This document shows, one piece after another, positions 4,437-5,174 of a stretch of 5,174 nucleotides of DNA. Origin of the DNA: an uncultured Clostridia bacterium (GTDB lineage: Bacteria; Bacillota; Clostridia; RUG12999); assembly GCA_938005345.1 (NCBI GenBank), contig CALLNG010000241.1:1-5174 (forward strand), in the 5' to 3' direction. Each line of letters opens with the position of its first letter. Positions within the stretch are counted from its first letter, which is position 1. Under the pieces are notes generated by a model. That model ran no database searches. It was not told the origin of the DNA and was given only the letters and a program-made list of their open reading frames with translations. The translations under genes and the position numbers were made by a program.

Positions 4437-5174
4437 ATGTTAGACAAAATGAAACAGACTCCGTTTGACGTGCTGGGTTTTGGCGAAGTTATGCTCCGCC
4501 TTTCTCCCGTTGGCAAAGAACGGATTTCCCAAAGCGAGACGTTTGACAAACGCGCAGGCGGCGCGGAACTGAACGTGGTCAGCGGCATTTCCCAGCTCGG
4601 TTGCCGCACGGGCATCATCACCAAACTGCCCGACAATGAAATTGGAAAATTCATTAAAAATAAAATCCGCTACAGCGGTATCAGCGATGATTTTATTACC
4701 TATGACAAAAGCGCAGAAAAACGCCTGGGTATCTATTATTATGAGAGCGGCGCCTATCCGCGCGTACCCACGGTGGTATATGACCGTGCAGGTTCCTCCT
4801 TCGCAGGCTGTTCGGTGGAGGATATCAATGAAGAAGCCTATTCCAGCTGCAAAATATTCCATGTCAGCGGTATTACCCTGGCGCTCAATGAATCTGTACG
4901 CAATGTGGCTCTGGAAGCGATTCGCCGGTTCAAGGAGCAAGGCGCGCTCATTTCATTTGACGTAAACTACCGCGCCAGCCTGTGGGACGAAGACACTGCA
5001 CGCGAATGCCTGATGCAGGTGATGCAGGGCGTGGACATTTTATTTGTCTCGGAAGAAACGCTGCGCCGTATGTTCCGCCAAACCGGAGACATTCACGAAG
5101 TGCAGCGCAAATTTGCGCGCCAGTTTCCGGATGTGAAGGTCATAGCCAGCACGCAGCGCAAAGCTAAAACCCCC
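4437..5174 (+). CDS. kdgK: PfkB-family sugar kinase, probable 2-keto-3-deoxygluconate kinase (C-terminus off window)
   Basis: The frame runs 246 codons from ATG at 4437 to the window edge; the usual length is ~310-340 residues, so the C-terminal quarter, including the catalytic-base GAGD-type motif, is missing. Visible are the N-terminal GFGEVMLRLSP (14-24), the PfkB signature GGAELNVVSGISQLG (41-55), and SFDVNYRASLW (173-183), the form typical of KDG kinases. An EETLRRMFRQTGD segment (206-218) follows. Such enzymes phosphorylate 2-keto-3-deoxygluconate to KDPG with ATP in the cytoplasm, feeding KDPG aldolase in pectin, alginate and hexuronate catabolism. Fructokinase or another PfkB sugar specificity remains possible. 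Translation starts after AAAGGAGG (4417-4424), 12 bases upstream, slightly long spacing; the alternative in-frame Met5 is farther still. The gene has its own promoter at 4309-4337, so it is separable from the three small genes upstream. Confidence 0.85.
   Translation, partial: MLDKMKQTPFDVLGFGEVMLRLSPVGKERISQSETFDKRAGGAELNVVSGISQLGCRTGIITKLPDNEIGKFIKNKIRYSGISDDFITYDKSAEKRLGIYYYESGAYPRVPTVVYDRAGSSFAGCSVEDINEEAYSSCKIFHVSGITLALNESVRNVALEAIRRFKEQGALISFDVNYRASLWDEDTARECLMQVMQGVDILFVSEETLRRMFRQTGDIHEVQRKFARQFPDVKVIASTQRKAKTP

Noticed and set aside
1..5174. CRISPR arrays, insertion sequences, tRNA or rRNA genes
   Set aside because: I saw no regularly spaced repeats, transposase motifs, terminal inverted repeats, or tRNA/rRNA signatures on either strand.

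Overview
The window reads as chromosomal DNA from an anaerobic Firmicute, most likely a gut-type member of the Clostridia. The reasons are strong AGGAGG-type ribosome binding sites, sigma-A promoters (several with 17-bp spacers, two with an extended -10), a DUF1292/YrzB-like acidic protein, small clostridial-looking hypothetical proteins, and mid-range GC coding DNA separated by AT-rich spacers. No species can be named from the sequence alone.

Layout. Positions 1-2463 (minus strand) hold a two-gene carbohydrate-esterase unit. The upstream gene (2463-1882) encodes a compact SGNH/GDSL hydrolase. The next (1799 to the window edge) encodes a long two-catalytic-domain protein, an N-terminal alpha/beta hydrolase fused to a sialate-O-acetylesterase-like (SASA) domain. 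Together they carry three different serine-esterase active sites. Positions 2499-2694 (minus) contain a rod-like structured RNA that I read as 6S RNA (ssrS). It lies directly upstream of the esterase genes and downstream of a good promoter at 2771-2743. A perfect hairpin followed by T7, oriented as a plus-strand terminator, sits between that promoter and the RNA. Positions 3116-2799 (minus) encode a DUF1292 protein with its own strong promoter (3168-3140).

From 3255 onward everything is on the plus strand. Three small genes (3255-3509, 3554-3967, 3997-4305) form a tight run of unknown function: a helical 84-residue protein, a 137-residue protein with a proline-rich middle and a conserved-looking C-terminal helical block, and a 102-residue protein ending in a two-helix membrane hairpin. 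A TTGCCC-17-TATAAT promoter starts three bases after the last of these and drives a PfkB-family sugar kinase, best read as 2-keto-3-deoxygluconate kinase (KdgK), cut off by the window edge.

How they may work together: the esterases would remove acetyl (or related acyl) groups from plant polysaccharides, and KdgK phosphorylates the end product of uronic-acid/pectin breakdown. A pectin or acetylated-glycan theme is therefore plausible across the two ends of the window, but the middle (6S RNA, DUF1292, small-gene run) looks like core chromosome. The most novel-looking parts are the small-gene run with its membrane hairpin protein, the dual-esterase fusion, and the 6S-RNA/esterase arrangement.
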